Shown here piece by piece: positions 1 to 6,882 of a DNA stretch of 14,926 bases. Every line of letters begins with the position of its first letter. Position 1 is the first letter of the stretch. The stretch covers positions 1-14,926 of the forward strand of contig CAZUHK010000062.1 of the NCBI GenBank assembly GCA_964620345.1, written 5' to 3'. A model generated the notes under the pieces. The model did not search any database, had not been told where the DNA came from, and was given only the letters and a program-made list of their open reading frames with translations. The position numbers and the translations under genes are program-made. This stretch comes from CAZUHK01 sp964620345 (GTDB lineage Bacteria > Planctomycetota > Phycisphaerae > Phycisphaerales > Zrk34).

Positions 1-47
1 GAAAGTGCAACCGCAAGCGGACGCACAAGAAGTTTATCAATAGCTAT

Positions 48-950
48 TCAGATCCATGCCTTTATTCCAGTTCCCCCCCTGCGGGTTGCGATGCCGAATG
101 TCCCACATCCGGGCGCGGAAGCGGGGGTCTTCGGCGGCGGGGTTATAGCCCCCCAAAAAGTGTCCGACCACCACTCGATCTGCGGCACGACCTCGACATG
201 CCCGTCGCCGAAGGCAAAGAGTTTGTCGCTGCTTCTGAAACCCGCGTCCCACGCGGGCCGGACAACCGCGGTGGGCGCGTCGGACCACCCCGCGTCCCCG
301 ATGTAAGCGTTGTCAGACGGCGAGAGGAAGACATCCGGGGTCATCCGGTTGAAACCATTGCTCCCACGCTGCCACAGCCCCCGCACGTTTCCTGGATAAT
401 CGCTGGCCTTATCTTCATTCAGGGACGAGTTTATGAAAAAGATGTTGATCTGATACGAGATCGGCGCCAGAAGCCGGCCGCCCACGGTGCGATCGGCTTC
501 CGGCTGGGCCGTGTAATCCACAATATCGTTCGGTGGGGCGTTAGCAGACATCACCTGCTGGACGTGTTGCGAATCATCGAACGCGTCGGTGGTGATGAAC
601 TCGAAATCCACGAGCTCATCCGCCCAGATGCGCTTCTGGTTTGTCTGGTTGGGCCACTGTCCCCAGTCCGTCCAACTGCGCAGAAAAGCGGATTCGCTGG
701 TGCTCCCGCCGCCCCCGGTCACGCCCCGCTGGGGGTAAGGCAGGTTACCGAGTTCGGTCGCGAAGCCCATGGTGGCGATCATGATCTGCCGCTGGTTCGA
801 CATGCCCACCGCGCGTCGGGCGGCGTCGCGGGCGCCGCTCAGGGCCGGCAGCAGGACGGACAACAGCAGGGCGATGATCGAAATCACCACCAGCAGTTCG
901 ATGAGGGTAAAACCGTGCCGGACGAGGGGGACGGGTGGGTGCTGTCGCAT
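48..950 (-). CDS. Prepilin-like protein (type II secretion/type IV pilin N-terminus), 3' end frameshifted
   Basis: This is a secreted or surface protein of the large planctomycete prepilin-like family; its substrate or structural role is unknown. The start at 950 is chosen because GGAG lies 6 bases upstream and the N-terminus is then a short basic leader (MRQHPPVPLVRHG) followed by FTLIELL. Prepilin peptidase would cut between G13 and F14, and a hydrophobic helix follows to about residue 35. A DGHVE motif typical of the family's C-terminal region lies near residue 255. After residue 266 this frame turns into a Pro/Gly/Thr-rich tail unlike a protein end. The -1 frame instead reads a plausible tail (GGYNPAAEDPRFRARMWDIR and on) to a stop at 37-39. 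One extra G in the G6 tract at 149-154 would join the two frames, giving about 304 residues. It is the last minus-strand gene of the carbohydrate region. The frameshift may be a real mutation or a homopolymer sequencing error. Confidence 0.85.
   Translation of the reverse strand: MRQHPPVPLVRHGFTLIELLVVISIIALLLSVLLPALSGARDAARRAVGMSNQRQIMIATMGFATELGNLPYPQRGVTGGGGSTSESAFLRSWTDWGQWPNQTNQKRIWADELVDFEFITTDAFDDSQHVQQVMSANAPPNDIVDYTAQPEADRTVGGRLLAPISYQINIFFINSSLNEDKASDYPGNVRGLWQRGSNGFNRMTPDVFLSPSDNAYIGDAGWSDAPTAVVRPAWDAGFRSSDKLFAFGDGHVEVVPQIEWWSDTFWGAITPPPKTPASAPGCGTFGIATRRGGTGIKAWI
149..159 (-). other. Apparent frameshift site at a T5G6 tract
   Basis: On the minus strand the sequence is ACTTTTTGGGGGGCTATAAC. 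Read as given, the prepilin frame continues S-D-T-F-W-G-A-I-T-P. With one more G it reads S-D-T-F-W-G-G-Y-N-P and then joins a coherent 38-residue tail. The homopolymer context favours slippage in the cell or in sequencing. The shift needed is -1 on the given sequence. The tract is not a standard X-XXY-YYZ heptamer in the incoming frame. Confidence 0.7.
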
Positions 951-991
951 GGGGGGCTCCGATCGTTGAGCCAGGCCCAGGTCCTTCGGTA

Positions 992-1063
992 GGACGGACG
1001 TTCCTGTCTGTCCCACGAAATGACAGGCAAGAATGCCTGCCCCACGGATGCGAATGCCTGTCC
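992..1063. repeat. REP-like cluster of short palindromes
   Basis: Bases 992-1013 fold into a 9-pair stem (two G-T wobbles) with a TTCC loop. Bases 1024-1039 form a perfect stem CAGGCA/TGCCTG with an AGAA loop. GAATGCCTGCCC at 1031-1042 recurs as GAATGCCTGTCC at 1052-1063. The shared GACAGG/GAATGCCTG theme suggests copies of a genome-wide extragenic repeat. Whether it is dispersed cannot be seen from one window. Confidence 0.55.
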
Positions 1064-1274
1064 TAGCGCTCTGGTGTCATGAGCGGTACATGCTTTTACA
1101 CTGGGGGCGAGGTTAGCGACCCTATAGGAGTGTAACACCGCCGGGGCTGTCTTGCCATGCGCCTTTCGCCGGGGGGGCCGGGGGTCCGAGTGTCCGGGGG
1201 TGTGGTCCTGCCGCGGCCATGAAATCCGCCGCGCCGCCTGTCGGCGACGGGGCGGGTGTACGTGCGTGAAACGG

Positions 1275-1290
1275 GCGAGGCGGGCCTCGC
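1275..1290 (-). terminator. Weak hairpin after the chimeric gene
   Basis: GCGAGG and CCTCGC form a perfect 6-pair stem with a 4-base loop. It begins 8 bases after the stop codon of the chimeric gene and is followed on the minus strand by CCGTTTC. The T tract is short, so this is only a candidate terminator. Confidence 0.35.
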
Positions 1291-1297
1291 TGCTAAC

Positions 1298-2287
1298 TCA
1301 GCGCCGGCGGCGCGAGAGCATCATCAGGCCTCCAAGCCCCAGCAGCGCCAGCGACGCGGGTTCGGGGATGTATGTGAGCGTAAGGGCATCCAGTTGGACG
1401 TCCGTCGCCGTGCTATTGGCCGTGGTCTCCTGGAAGCGGAGGTCGATCGTGCTCGAGGTGGGCGTGAACGTCAAAGAGGTTCGGGTCCAATTGTTGCTGC
1501 CCTCGCCGCTGCTCTGGTTCCCGATGAATGCGAGCGAGCCGAGCACGTCCGTCGTGCCGCCATCGAAGACCATCGCGGTGATCTCGCCATCGGAGCCGGG
1601 ACCGACGTTGAGCCACGTCTGCGAGAAGGACAGCGTGTGCTCCACGCCGACCACGGCCACCTCGGCGGGGATGTCGAGGCCGTGGTCGCGGCACTGGTTG
1701 ACGACGGTTTGGCCGACCGGGTCGTTGGCGGCGAAGACGGCGGCGGGCCTGGGGGTTTCGCGGAGCCAGCGGGGGTCCAGCTCCATGGTGAAAACGTCGT
1801 CGCAGCTCAGGCCGTGCTCGTCGAGGGTCTGGCGGAAGCCGGCGAGACGGTCCGCGGCGAACGGCCGGGGCAGGCCGACGAACGCGAAGCGGGTGTGCCG
1901 CCGATCGATCAGGTGATGGGCCACCGCGCTGCCGACGGCATGGTCATCGACGCCGACCGAAGGCCAGTCGCTGCCGGCGAACCCGGTGAGGATGTTGACC
2001 ACGGGGGTGCTGCTTTTGCTCAGCGGTTCGGCGTCGGCTTCCGATCCGATGCCGGCGATGATGCCGTCGTATTCGCCAAGGTCAATTGGCCCCGATCCGG
2101 GCAGGCGCTGGGTAAACAGCCACCGTGTGCCGGTGGCGGCGCGGGCGAAGTCCACCGCCCCGCGCATCACGGCCCGGGCGAAGCCGTGGTCGGTGCGGAG
2201 CATCAGCAGCACATGGCGGAGTTGCGGGGGGTGTGTGGGGTTGATCCATGAGCGTCTTGCGGGGGGTGTGGTGAGGGTTCGGGTCAA
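1298..2287 (-). CDS. Chimera: XylR/LacI-type sugar-binding domain fused to a PEP-CTERM protein end
   Basis: The 329-residue product joins two unrelated parts in one open frame. Residues about 24-215 resemble the periplasmic-binding-protein-like sensor of XylR-type regulators: an RHVLLML strand, GARAVMRG-like helix start (FARAVMRGAVDFARA), YDGIIAGI, SVGVDDHAVGSAVAHHL, RFAFVG, and AAVFAANDPVGQ...IPAEVAVVGV. In XylR-type proteins a linker and an AraC-type DNA-binding domain would follow. Here, from about residue 216, the sequence becomes a Thr/Ser/Asn-rich beta-sandwich segment and then a PEP-CTERM signal: IPEPASLALLGLGG, a hydrophobic stretch and RRRR at the end. There is no signal peptide at the N-terminus and no DNA-binding domain, so neither half seems able to do its usual job. 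It lies 42 bases after the preceding gene on the same strand. The start at 2285-2287 has no clear Shine-Dalgarno; a later Met at residue 29 is possible. Deletion fusion, decayed gene or assembly artefact are the main explanations. Confidence 0.8.
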   Translation of the reverse strand: MTRTLTTPPARRSWINPTHPPQLRHVLLMLRTDHGFARAVMRGAVDFARAATGTRWLFTQRLPGSGPIDLGEYDGIIAGIGSEADAEPLSKSSTPVVNILTGFAGSDWPSVGVDDHAVGSAVAHHLIDRRHTRFAFVGLPRPFAADRLAGFRQTLDEHGLSCDDVFTMELDPRWLRETPRPAAVFAANDPVGQTVVNQCRDHGLDIPAEVAVVGVEHTLSFSQTWLNVGPGSDGEITAMVFDGGTTDVLGSLAFIGNQSSGEGSNNWTRTSLTFTPTSSTIDLRFQETTANSTATDVQLDALTLTYIPEPASLALLGLGGLMMLSRRRR

Positions 2288-2329
2288 TGGGTTCGGCGCG
2301 GGGGAAACTTCCGGAGGCGGAGGCGGGGG

Positions 2330-3358
2330 TCAGATGAACGGCCGGCGGTCGAGCACGAGTTTGAGCGGGGGGATGCTGTGGATTTTTCCGGGCAGCGCCT
2401 GTTGGAGTTCAGCCACCGCGCAGACGGCGCCGAACAACCGGTGCAGGTCGTCCATGGCCGGGTCGGTCGCGGGGTCGCGTGCGAGCAGTTGGTCGAGGTA
2501 GGCGTCGGCGAAGCGGTCCAGGGCGGCGCGGGCCTCGGGGAAGCGGTGGCCGCATTGCCGCAGGGCCCGGTTAAGGCAGTAGATCCAATCGACGGCCGCG
2601 AACGACACGCCGCGATGCAGGCCGGGCTCCTCTTGGGCGATGGCCAGGCAGGTGTCCACCAGACGTTGGGGGTGCGGCAAGGGGCGGCGGGCGTATTCGT
2701 GGTTGAACAGGTAGTGGAAGGTGCCGGCGAGGTGGGGGAAGCGGGTGCGTCCCCATCCCTTATGGTGGATGGGCACGGTGAGTCCTCGCCGCCACATGCC
2801 GGTTTCCGGGCAGTTCTCGCGGGCCAACCAGTCGAAATACCGGCCCTGCCATTCGGCGTCGGCCCGGCCGGTGAGCGCGAAGATCACGAACAGCCCCGCC
2901 CCCTGGTGGGAGGCGTTCCAGGGCGACTGGGCCCAATCGAGCTGCTCGAGAAAAGCGGGCACTTGCGCGGGGTCGGCCCATTGCTCCAACACGGCCGGCG
3001 GTGGCGAGGGGGGCGGATCGAAAAGTTCCAGGGCGGCCAGGCAATGGGCGCTCACGTGCAGCGGGTGGTGCGTCGCTTCCTCGAACAGCCCGCTTTGCCG
3101 CGATCCAAAGCCCCGCAACGCATCGGTGTGCGCCCGCCTGGCTTCCGGTCGGCAAGGCAAGGCCCCCAGGGTGTACAGCAGGTTGGCGGCGTCGGCGCAG
3201 CCGTAGGGATTGGCCGCGGTCGCGTCGGCTGGCGGGCGGGAGAACGTCCAGCGGCGATACGCCCCGGGCACGCGTTGCCCCCGCTCGTCTTCGCATTGGT
3301 GGCGATCGATCGCCGCCAGCAGATCCTCGCGCCATGGCGTGAGTGCATAGGTTTTCAT
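2330..3358 (-). CDS. Uncharacterised helical protein, possibly alpha/alpha-toroid
   Basis: I do not recognise a named family. The 342-residue product has no signal peptide or membrane segment and so is probably cytoplasmic. It is rich in predicted amphipathic helices with small motifs that recall alpha/alpha-toroid enzymes (terpenoid cyclase or glycosidase-like folds): CADAANLLYTLG near residues 54-65, QSGLFEE...HVSAHCLAALELF near 88-114, ETGMWRRG, HLAGTFHYLFNHEY and FAAVDWIYCLNRAL. Conserved-looking His, Trp and Asp residues cluster in these. The start at 3356-3358 is chosen because AAGGA lies 9 bases upstream; an ATG two codons earlier (3362-3364) is only 3 bases from it. It lies between an AraC regulator and the chimeric gene, all on the minus strand, so a role in the same sugar-related region is possible but unproven. 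Confidence 0.8.
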   Translation of the reverse strand: MKTYALTPWREDLLAAIDRHQCEDERGQRVPGAYRRWTFSRPPADATAANPYGCADAANLLYTLGALPCRPEARRAHTDALRGFGSRQSGLFEEATHHPLHVSAHCLAALELFDPPPSPPPAVLEQWADPAQVPAFLEQLDWAQSPWNASHQGAGLFVIFALTGRADAEWQGRYFDWLARENCPETGMWRRGLTVPIHHKGWGRTRFPHLAGTFHYLFNHEYARRPLPHPQRLVDTCLAIAQEEPGLHRGVSFAAVDWIYCLNRALRQCGHRFPEARAALDRFADAYLDQLLARDPATDPAMDDLHRLFGAVCAVAELQQALPGKIHSIPPLKLVLDRRPFI

Positions 3359-3474
3359 GGTCATCAATCCTTCGGAATCTTTCGGGAGCGGCTGATCCGG
3401 GTGTGCCTCGCTCGGAAAAAGAAACATGCTACTTCTTCAGGCAGGCGGAAAAGCTGGCAGAAAGGGGGATATGG

Positions 3475-3492
3475 TACTTATTCGATAAAGTA
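3475..3492. promoter_or_regulatory. Candidate operator palindrome
   Basis: TACTTATTCGATAAAGTA is an interrupted palindrome with perfect 5-base arms (TACTT/AAGTA) and a TCGA centre. It lies in an A/T-rich island in otherwise GC-rich DNA, about 115 bases upstream of the minus-strand gene starting at 3358 and just after the AraC gene. Its size and symmetry suit a LacI/XylR-type dimer site, but no regulator can be assigned from sequence alone. Confidence 0.3.
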
Positions 3493-3550
3493 GAATGTCC
3501 TTTTCTGAACCCGGCTTCACGCCCGCGCCCCGCCGAACACCGCCCCGCGT

Positions 3551-4531
3551 TCAGCGATGTTTCAGCTCCGTGCGGTATTCGGTCGGCGTCTGACCGGTCA
3601 CCTGCTTGAAGCGGCGGGACAGATAGTAGGCGTTGGGAAAGCCCAGCCGCGCGGCGATCGTCGCCAGCGGCTCGCCGGCGCCGAGCATCGCCCGGGCCTC
3701 GTCCATCACCCGCTGGCTGTGGTGCCGGTGCGGCGTCAGGCCGGCCAGGCGCGTAAACCGGCGGCGGAACGTGCGCTGGCCGACCCCCAGCTTCGCCGCG
3801 ACGCGGTCGAGATCGAGCTGGGGCCTCAGCGGCTCGGCGCGGATCGCCGCCGTCGCCCGCGCCAGCCAGTCCGCGTCGTCAGCGCGGGGGCCGCTCTTCC
3901 CCTGATGCGCGCAGGCCCCGCCCAGCAGCCCGATCAGCTTCGCCCAATCGTCCGGCCCCTGCTCGGCGCCCGGCTCGGCGAGGGGGAGGATGACCTCGTG
4001 GAATCGGCCGAGCCAGTCCTCGATCGGCAGCAACCGGCGCAGCGGCTTGTGCGGATCGAGCAGGCCCGGCCGAAACCAGCTCTCGAAAATCCGCCCGCTC
4101 AACCGGCAACTGAACTCATCCCACCGCGTCCCCGGATCCGGGCCGTAGGCGTGTGGCCGACCGCGCGGCGCGACGAACAGGTCCCCCGCCGCGACCTTGA
4201 ATCGTTGATCCTCGAGCCGGACCTCGCCCTGGCCCTTGAGCACGTAGACCAGCGGCACCCCGTCGTCGAGCGTCCGCCATCGCCGCGGCTGGCTGTCCAT
4301 CAGCCCCCGCATCGCCCAACTGTTGCTGATCTGCTGGGCGTTGAGGATCGCCGGCCTGCGGTCCCGGTCGGCCAGCTCGATCAGCCGCCAGAATCGCCGC
4401 GGCCCCCGGCCGTCGACCTGCCCGTGGCCGGATTGGACAAAACATTGGCCACCAAAGACATTGGCAAGCCGCTCCACGTCGAGTATTCTTCGTGCAGGAT
4501 TCAGGAACTCGCGGGTCATCGTAAGGCCCAT
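3551..4531 (-). CDS. AraC-family transcriptional regulator with cupin-like sensor domain
   Basis: This is a one-component transcription factor that probably activates or represses neighbouring genes in response to a sugar-like ligand. Counting from the Met at 4531, residues about 93-135 form a cupin-like effector pocket (LVYVLKGQGEVRL...GDLFVAPRGRPHAYG). Residues about 238-322 form the double helix-turn-helix. The first helix pair contains DRVAAKLGVGQRTFRRRFTR. The second contains IAARLGFPNAYYLSRRFKQV, followed by GQTPTEYR. The gene is divergent from the PEP-CTERM propeller gene with only about 47 bases between starts, a usual arrangement for a regulator and its target. The start is uncertain: ATGs at 4561, 4531 and 4519 are in frame. 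The middle one has GGTGGG 5 bases upstream and leaves more room for a divergent promoter than 4561. Confidence 0.92.
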   Translation of the reverse strand: MGLTMTREFLNPARRILDVERLANVFGGQCFVQSGHGQVDGRGPRRFWRLIELADRDRRPAILNAQQISNSWAMRGLMDSQPRRWRTLDDGVPLVYVLKGQGEVRLEDQRFKVAAGDLFVAPRGRPHAYGPDPGTRWDEFSCRLSGRIFESWFRPGLLDPHKPLRRLLPIEDWLGRFHEVILPLAEPGAEQGPDDWAKLIGLLGGACAHQGKSGPRADDADWLARATAAIRAEPLRPQLDLDRVAAKLGVGQRTFRRRFTRLAGLTPHRHHSQRVMDEARAMLGAGEPLATIAARLGFPNAYYLSRRFKQVTGQTPTEYRTELKHR

Positions 4532-4578
4532 TTTAACCCACCGCCCGGCACGGGCAAACACAACAGGAGTCGTAGAAA

Positions 4579-5586
4579 ATGAGACACCTCACCGCAATCG
4601 CCATCGTCACCGCCGCCCTCGGCCTCTCCGCGGGCCACGCCGCCGCCGCGATGATCCAGCATGTGCTGATTGTCGATGTCCGCAATGACCGCGTACTGGA
4701 GTTCGAGACCGACGGCACGTTTGTCGGCACGTTCGCCAGCGGGTTTTCTCCTGGCGGCATCAAGCAGGGGCCGGACGGCAACGTCTACATCGCCGACACG
4801 GACGACCAGCCGAACCAGACGGGCGGGGGCCCCATCCGCAAGTTCGCCATCGACGGCACGCCCTTGGCAAACGCCTTCAATGGCCAGGCCGATATCAGGC
4901 CCGACGACATCGCCTTCAACAGCAGCGGCGACCTGTTCTTCGTCAATCCATTCGGCGGGGGGACCGAGGACGATCAGGTTTACCGCGTCGATGGCCAGAG
5001 CAGCGTCACTGCCGTGGTGCCCGCCAGCTTCAACGACCCAAGCAATCTGACTGCCACGGACACGCTGGACACGCCGCGCGGCCTCACGGTCGACGGCGAT
5101 GGCGACCTTGTCGTGACCGACCGGGACAATGACCGCCTGCTCGAATTCGACCCGGCCACCGGCAACCTCAAGAGCGTGATCGCAACCTTCCCGGTTACGA
5201 ATGTTTCCGATGCCAATCCCCAAGCCCCGCATTACCACGATGGCAGCATCTTCTTGACAGTGAATGATGGCGGTGACCGTTATCTTCGAGAAGTAGACGG
5301 TTCGGGCACTGTACTGAACGAATTCAATTTCGGGAATGCCGATCTTCGGTTCGACCCCTTCGTGCTGCCCGATGGCGATGTGCTCCTCGCGGACTTCTCG
5401 AACAACCAGCTTCTGCGATTCGAGTCGGACTTGAGCAGTTTCACGGTTTTTGCTGACAGCGCGACCGTGTTCGACGGTTTGACTCTCGACGGCCCAACCT
5501 TCGGGGCGGTGATCCCCGAGCCCGCCTCGCTCGCCCTCCTCGGCCTCGGCGGGGCGGTCATGCTCGCCGGTCGGCGGCGGCGCTGA
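4579..5586 (+). CDS. Secreted NHL/SMP-30-type beta-propeller protein with PEP-CTERM signal
   Basis: The 335-residue product begins with a signal peptide (MRHLTAIAIVTAALGLSAGHA, cleavage near residue 20-24). It ends with a PEP-CTERM sorting tail, IPEPASLALLGLGG then VMLAGRRRR. Proteins with this tail are exported and processed by an exosortase, usually for display on or outside the cell. The body, residues about 26-305, has repeated strand-turn-strand units such as VLIVDVRNDRVLEFETDG, PDGNVYIADTDD, GDLVVTDRDNDRLLEFDPATG and PDGDVLLADFSNNQLLRFE. These are typical of NHL or SMP-30/gluconolaconase-like propellers that bind ligands or metals. AGGAG at 4565-4569 sits 9 bases before the ATG. It is the first gene of the plus-strand series and is divergent from the AraC gene. 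Its ligand or catalytic activity, if any, is unknown. Confidence 0.93.
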   Translation: MRHLTAIAIVTAALGLSAGHAAAAMIQHVLIVDVRNDRVLEFETDGTFVGTFASGFSPGGIKQGPDGNVYIADTDDQPNQTGGGPIRKFAIDGTPLANAFNGQADIRPDDIAFNSSGDLFFVNPFGGGTEDDQVYRVDGQSSVTAVVPASFNDPSNLTATDTLDTPRGLTVDGDGDLVVTDRDNDRLLEFDPATGNLKSVIATFPVTNVSDANPQAPHYHDGSIFLTVNDGGDRYLREVDGSGTVLNEFNFGNADLRFDPFVLPDGDVLLADFSNNQLLRFESDLSSFTVFADSATVFDGLTLDGPTFGAVIPEPASLALLGLGGAVMLAGRRRR

Positions 5587-5610
5587 TCGCGGCAACTTAT
5601 GGGAGTTCTC

Positions 5611-6864
5611 ATGCCGTATGTTCGTCTTCAACGCCCACCCCACGCCGGCAGCAATCTGCCGGCGTTTTTCTTCATGCTTCTGGCCGCGGCCATCGGTTCG
5701 CCTGCCGCGGCGCAATCGAAAACCCCGGCAATGGACCATCCCCCCGGCGTGGTGATCTGCGAGAGCCCGAACCCCGAGAAGGTCTACCTCGGCTCGCCGT
5801 CTCTGGCCGTCCTGCCCGACGGCAGCTACGTGGCCAGCCACGACTTGTTCGGCCCGGGCACGACGTTCGACACCACGGCGGTGTACCGGTCGACGGATCG
5901 CGGCCGAACGTGGGAACACAGCGCAACGCTCAAGGGCCAGTTCTGGAGCCGGCTGTTCGTCCACCGGGGCGACCTGTACATCCTCGGCAGCACGGGCCGG
6001 TGGGGTACGCTGGTGATCCGCCGGTCCAAAGACGGCGGGCGGACGTGGACCGAGCCCGCGGACGCCGACAGCGGGCTGCTGTTGAAGGAAGATGAGCAGT
6101 GGGTGCACGGCATCGCCGGCGGAGCGATGCTGGAACACGAGGGCCGGCTGTACAAATCCGCCGTCCGCCGCAAGCCCGGGCCGCGCAAGCAGGGCCAGCC
6201 GCAGACGTTCGTCGTGCTCTCGGCGGACGTGGACGCGGACCTGCTCAAGGCGTCGAGCTGGCGGGTGAGCAACGGCGTGTCATCGCATCCGCACCCGGAG
6301 GGCATGTTCCTCACCGACGAGGGCAACATCGTCGCCGACCGGGACGGCGGGCTCCACAACATCATGCGCGTACACGAAGCGAAAGAAGGCGGCGTGGCCG
6401 GGTTGCTCAAGCTGTCCGATGAGGGGCGGACGTTGAGCTTCGATCGCGAGGACGGCTATTTCAAGTTCCCCGGCGGCGCGACCAAGTTCACGATCCGCTA
6501 CGACGCGAAGTCCGACCGCTGGTGGTCGCTGGCCAATTGGGCGCAAAAGAAAGATCTGCCCAAGGCGCGGATGCCATCGTGGACCCGCAACACGCTCGCC
6601 CTGACCAGCGCCGGGGAGCTTCGGGAATGGAGCGTCGAGTCGGTCCTGCTCTACCACCGGCAAGTCAAGACCCACGGCTTTCAGTACGCCGACTGGCATT
6701 TCGACGGCGAGGACATCATCGCCGTCGTCCGCACCGCCTACGGCAACGCGCCCAACTGCCACGACTCGAACTACCTCACGTTCCATCGGATCGAAGACTT
6801 CCGCAAGCGGACGATGGACGATGAGCCGCTGAATCAACCAGCGCCTGGCAATGACGCCCGCTGA
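5611..6864 (+). CDS. Secreted sialidase-like (BNR/Asp-box) protein 1
   Basis: This is a probable exported beta-propeller glycan-binding or hydrolytic protein of the sialidase superfamily. From the Met at 5611 the first about 35 residues make a signal peptide: basic MPYVRLQR start, hydrophobic AFFFMLLAAAIG core, AAA|QS-like cleavage site. Two Asp boxes are visible, STDRGRTW near residue 94 and SKDGGRTW near 139, with SPSLAVLPDGSYVASHD before them. The FRIP motif and the full catalytic arginine/tyrosine set of true GH33 sialidases are not evident, so activity on sialic acid should not be assumed. GGGAG lies 5 bases before this ATG, whereas the earlier ATG at 5599 has none. A perfect terminator-like hairpin occupies codons about 11-20. 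The next start codon, at 5674, would give a signal peptide without basic residues. The next gene is a paralogue 18 bases downstream, sharing the C-terminal LTFHRIEDFRK. Confidence 0.9.
   Translation: MPYVRLQRPPHAGSNLPAFFFMLLAAAIGSPAAAQSKTPAMDHPPGVVICESPNPEKVYLGSPSLAVLPDGSYVASHDLFGPGTTFDTTAVYRSTDRGRTWEHSATLKGQFWSRLFVHRGDLYILGSTGRWGTLVIRRSKDGGRTWTEPADADSGLLLKEDEQWVHGIAGGAMLEHEGRLYKSAVRRKPGPRKQGQPQTFVVLSADVDADLLKASSWRVSNGVSSHPHPEGMFLTDEGNIVADRDGGLHNIMRVHEAKEGGVAGLLKLSDEGRTLSFDREDGYFKFPGGATKFTIRYDAKSDRWWSLANWAQKKDLPKARMPSWTRNTLALTSAGELREWSVESVLLYHRQVKTHGFQYADWHFDGEDIIAVVRTAYGNAPNCHDSNYLTFHRIEDFRKRTMDDEPLNQPAPGNDAR
5643..5669 (+). terminator. Perfect intrinsic terminator hairpin inside signal-peptide codons
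   Basis: CGCCGGCAG (5643-5651), a CAAT loop and CTGCCGGCG (5656-5664) make a perfect 9-pair stem, followed at once by TTTTT (5665-5669). It lies 57 bases after the stop of the PEP-CTERM propeller gene, where a terminator would be expected. However, it is within the predicted reading frame of the sialidase-like gene, encoding AGSNLPAFF. It may end most transcripts of the propeller gene or act as an attenuator for the downstream genes. Confidence 0.8.
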
Positions 6865-6882
6865 ACGCCGGGAGAACGGGGC

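Larger units (their letters stand above)
951..1297. other. Gene-less stretch between the chimeric gene and the prepilin-like gene
   Basis: No convincing coding frame was found in these 347 bases. They hold the Shine-Dalgarno-like GGAG of the prepilin-like gene (just after 950), a cluster of short palindromes (992-1063), a 7-base inverted repeat TTACACT/AGTGTAA (1096-1102 and 1129-1135) around a CCTATAGG palindrome, and a weak terminator-like hairpin (1275-1290). A promoter for the minus-strand prepilin-like gene should lie here, but no convincing -35/-10 pair is visible. Confidence 0.6.

Noticed and set aside
149..159. Classical programmed -1 frameshift signal
   Set aside because: The tract does not fit the X-XXY-YYZ heptamer in the incoming frame, and a one-base homopolymer indel is the simpler explanation.
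4516..6138. A long minus-strand open frame opposite the PEP-CTERM propeller gene
   Set aside because: It lacks motifs and overlaps well-supported plus-strand genes over most of its length.
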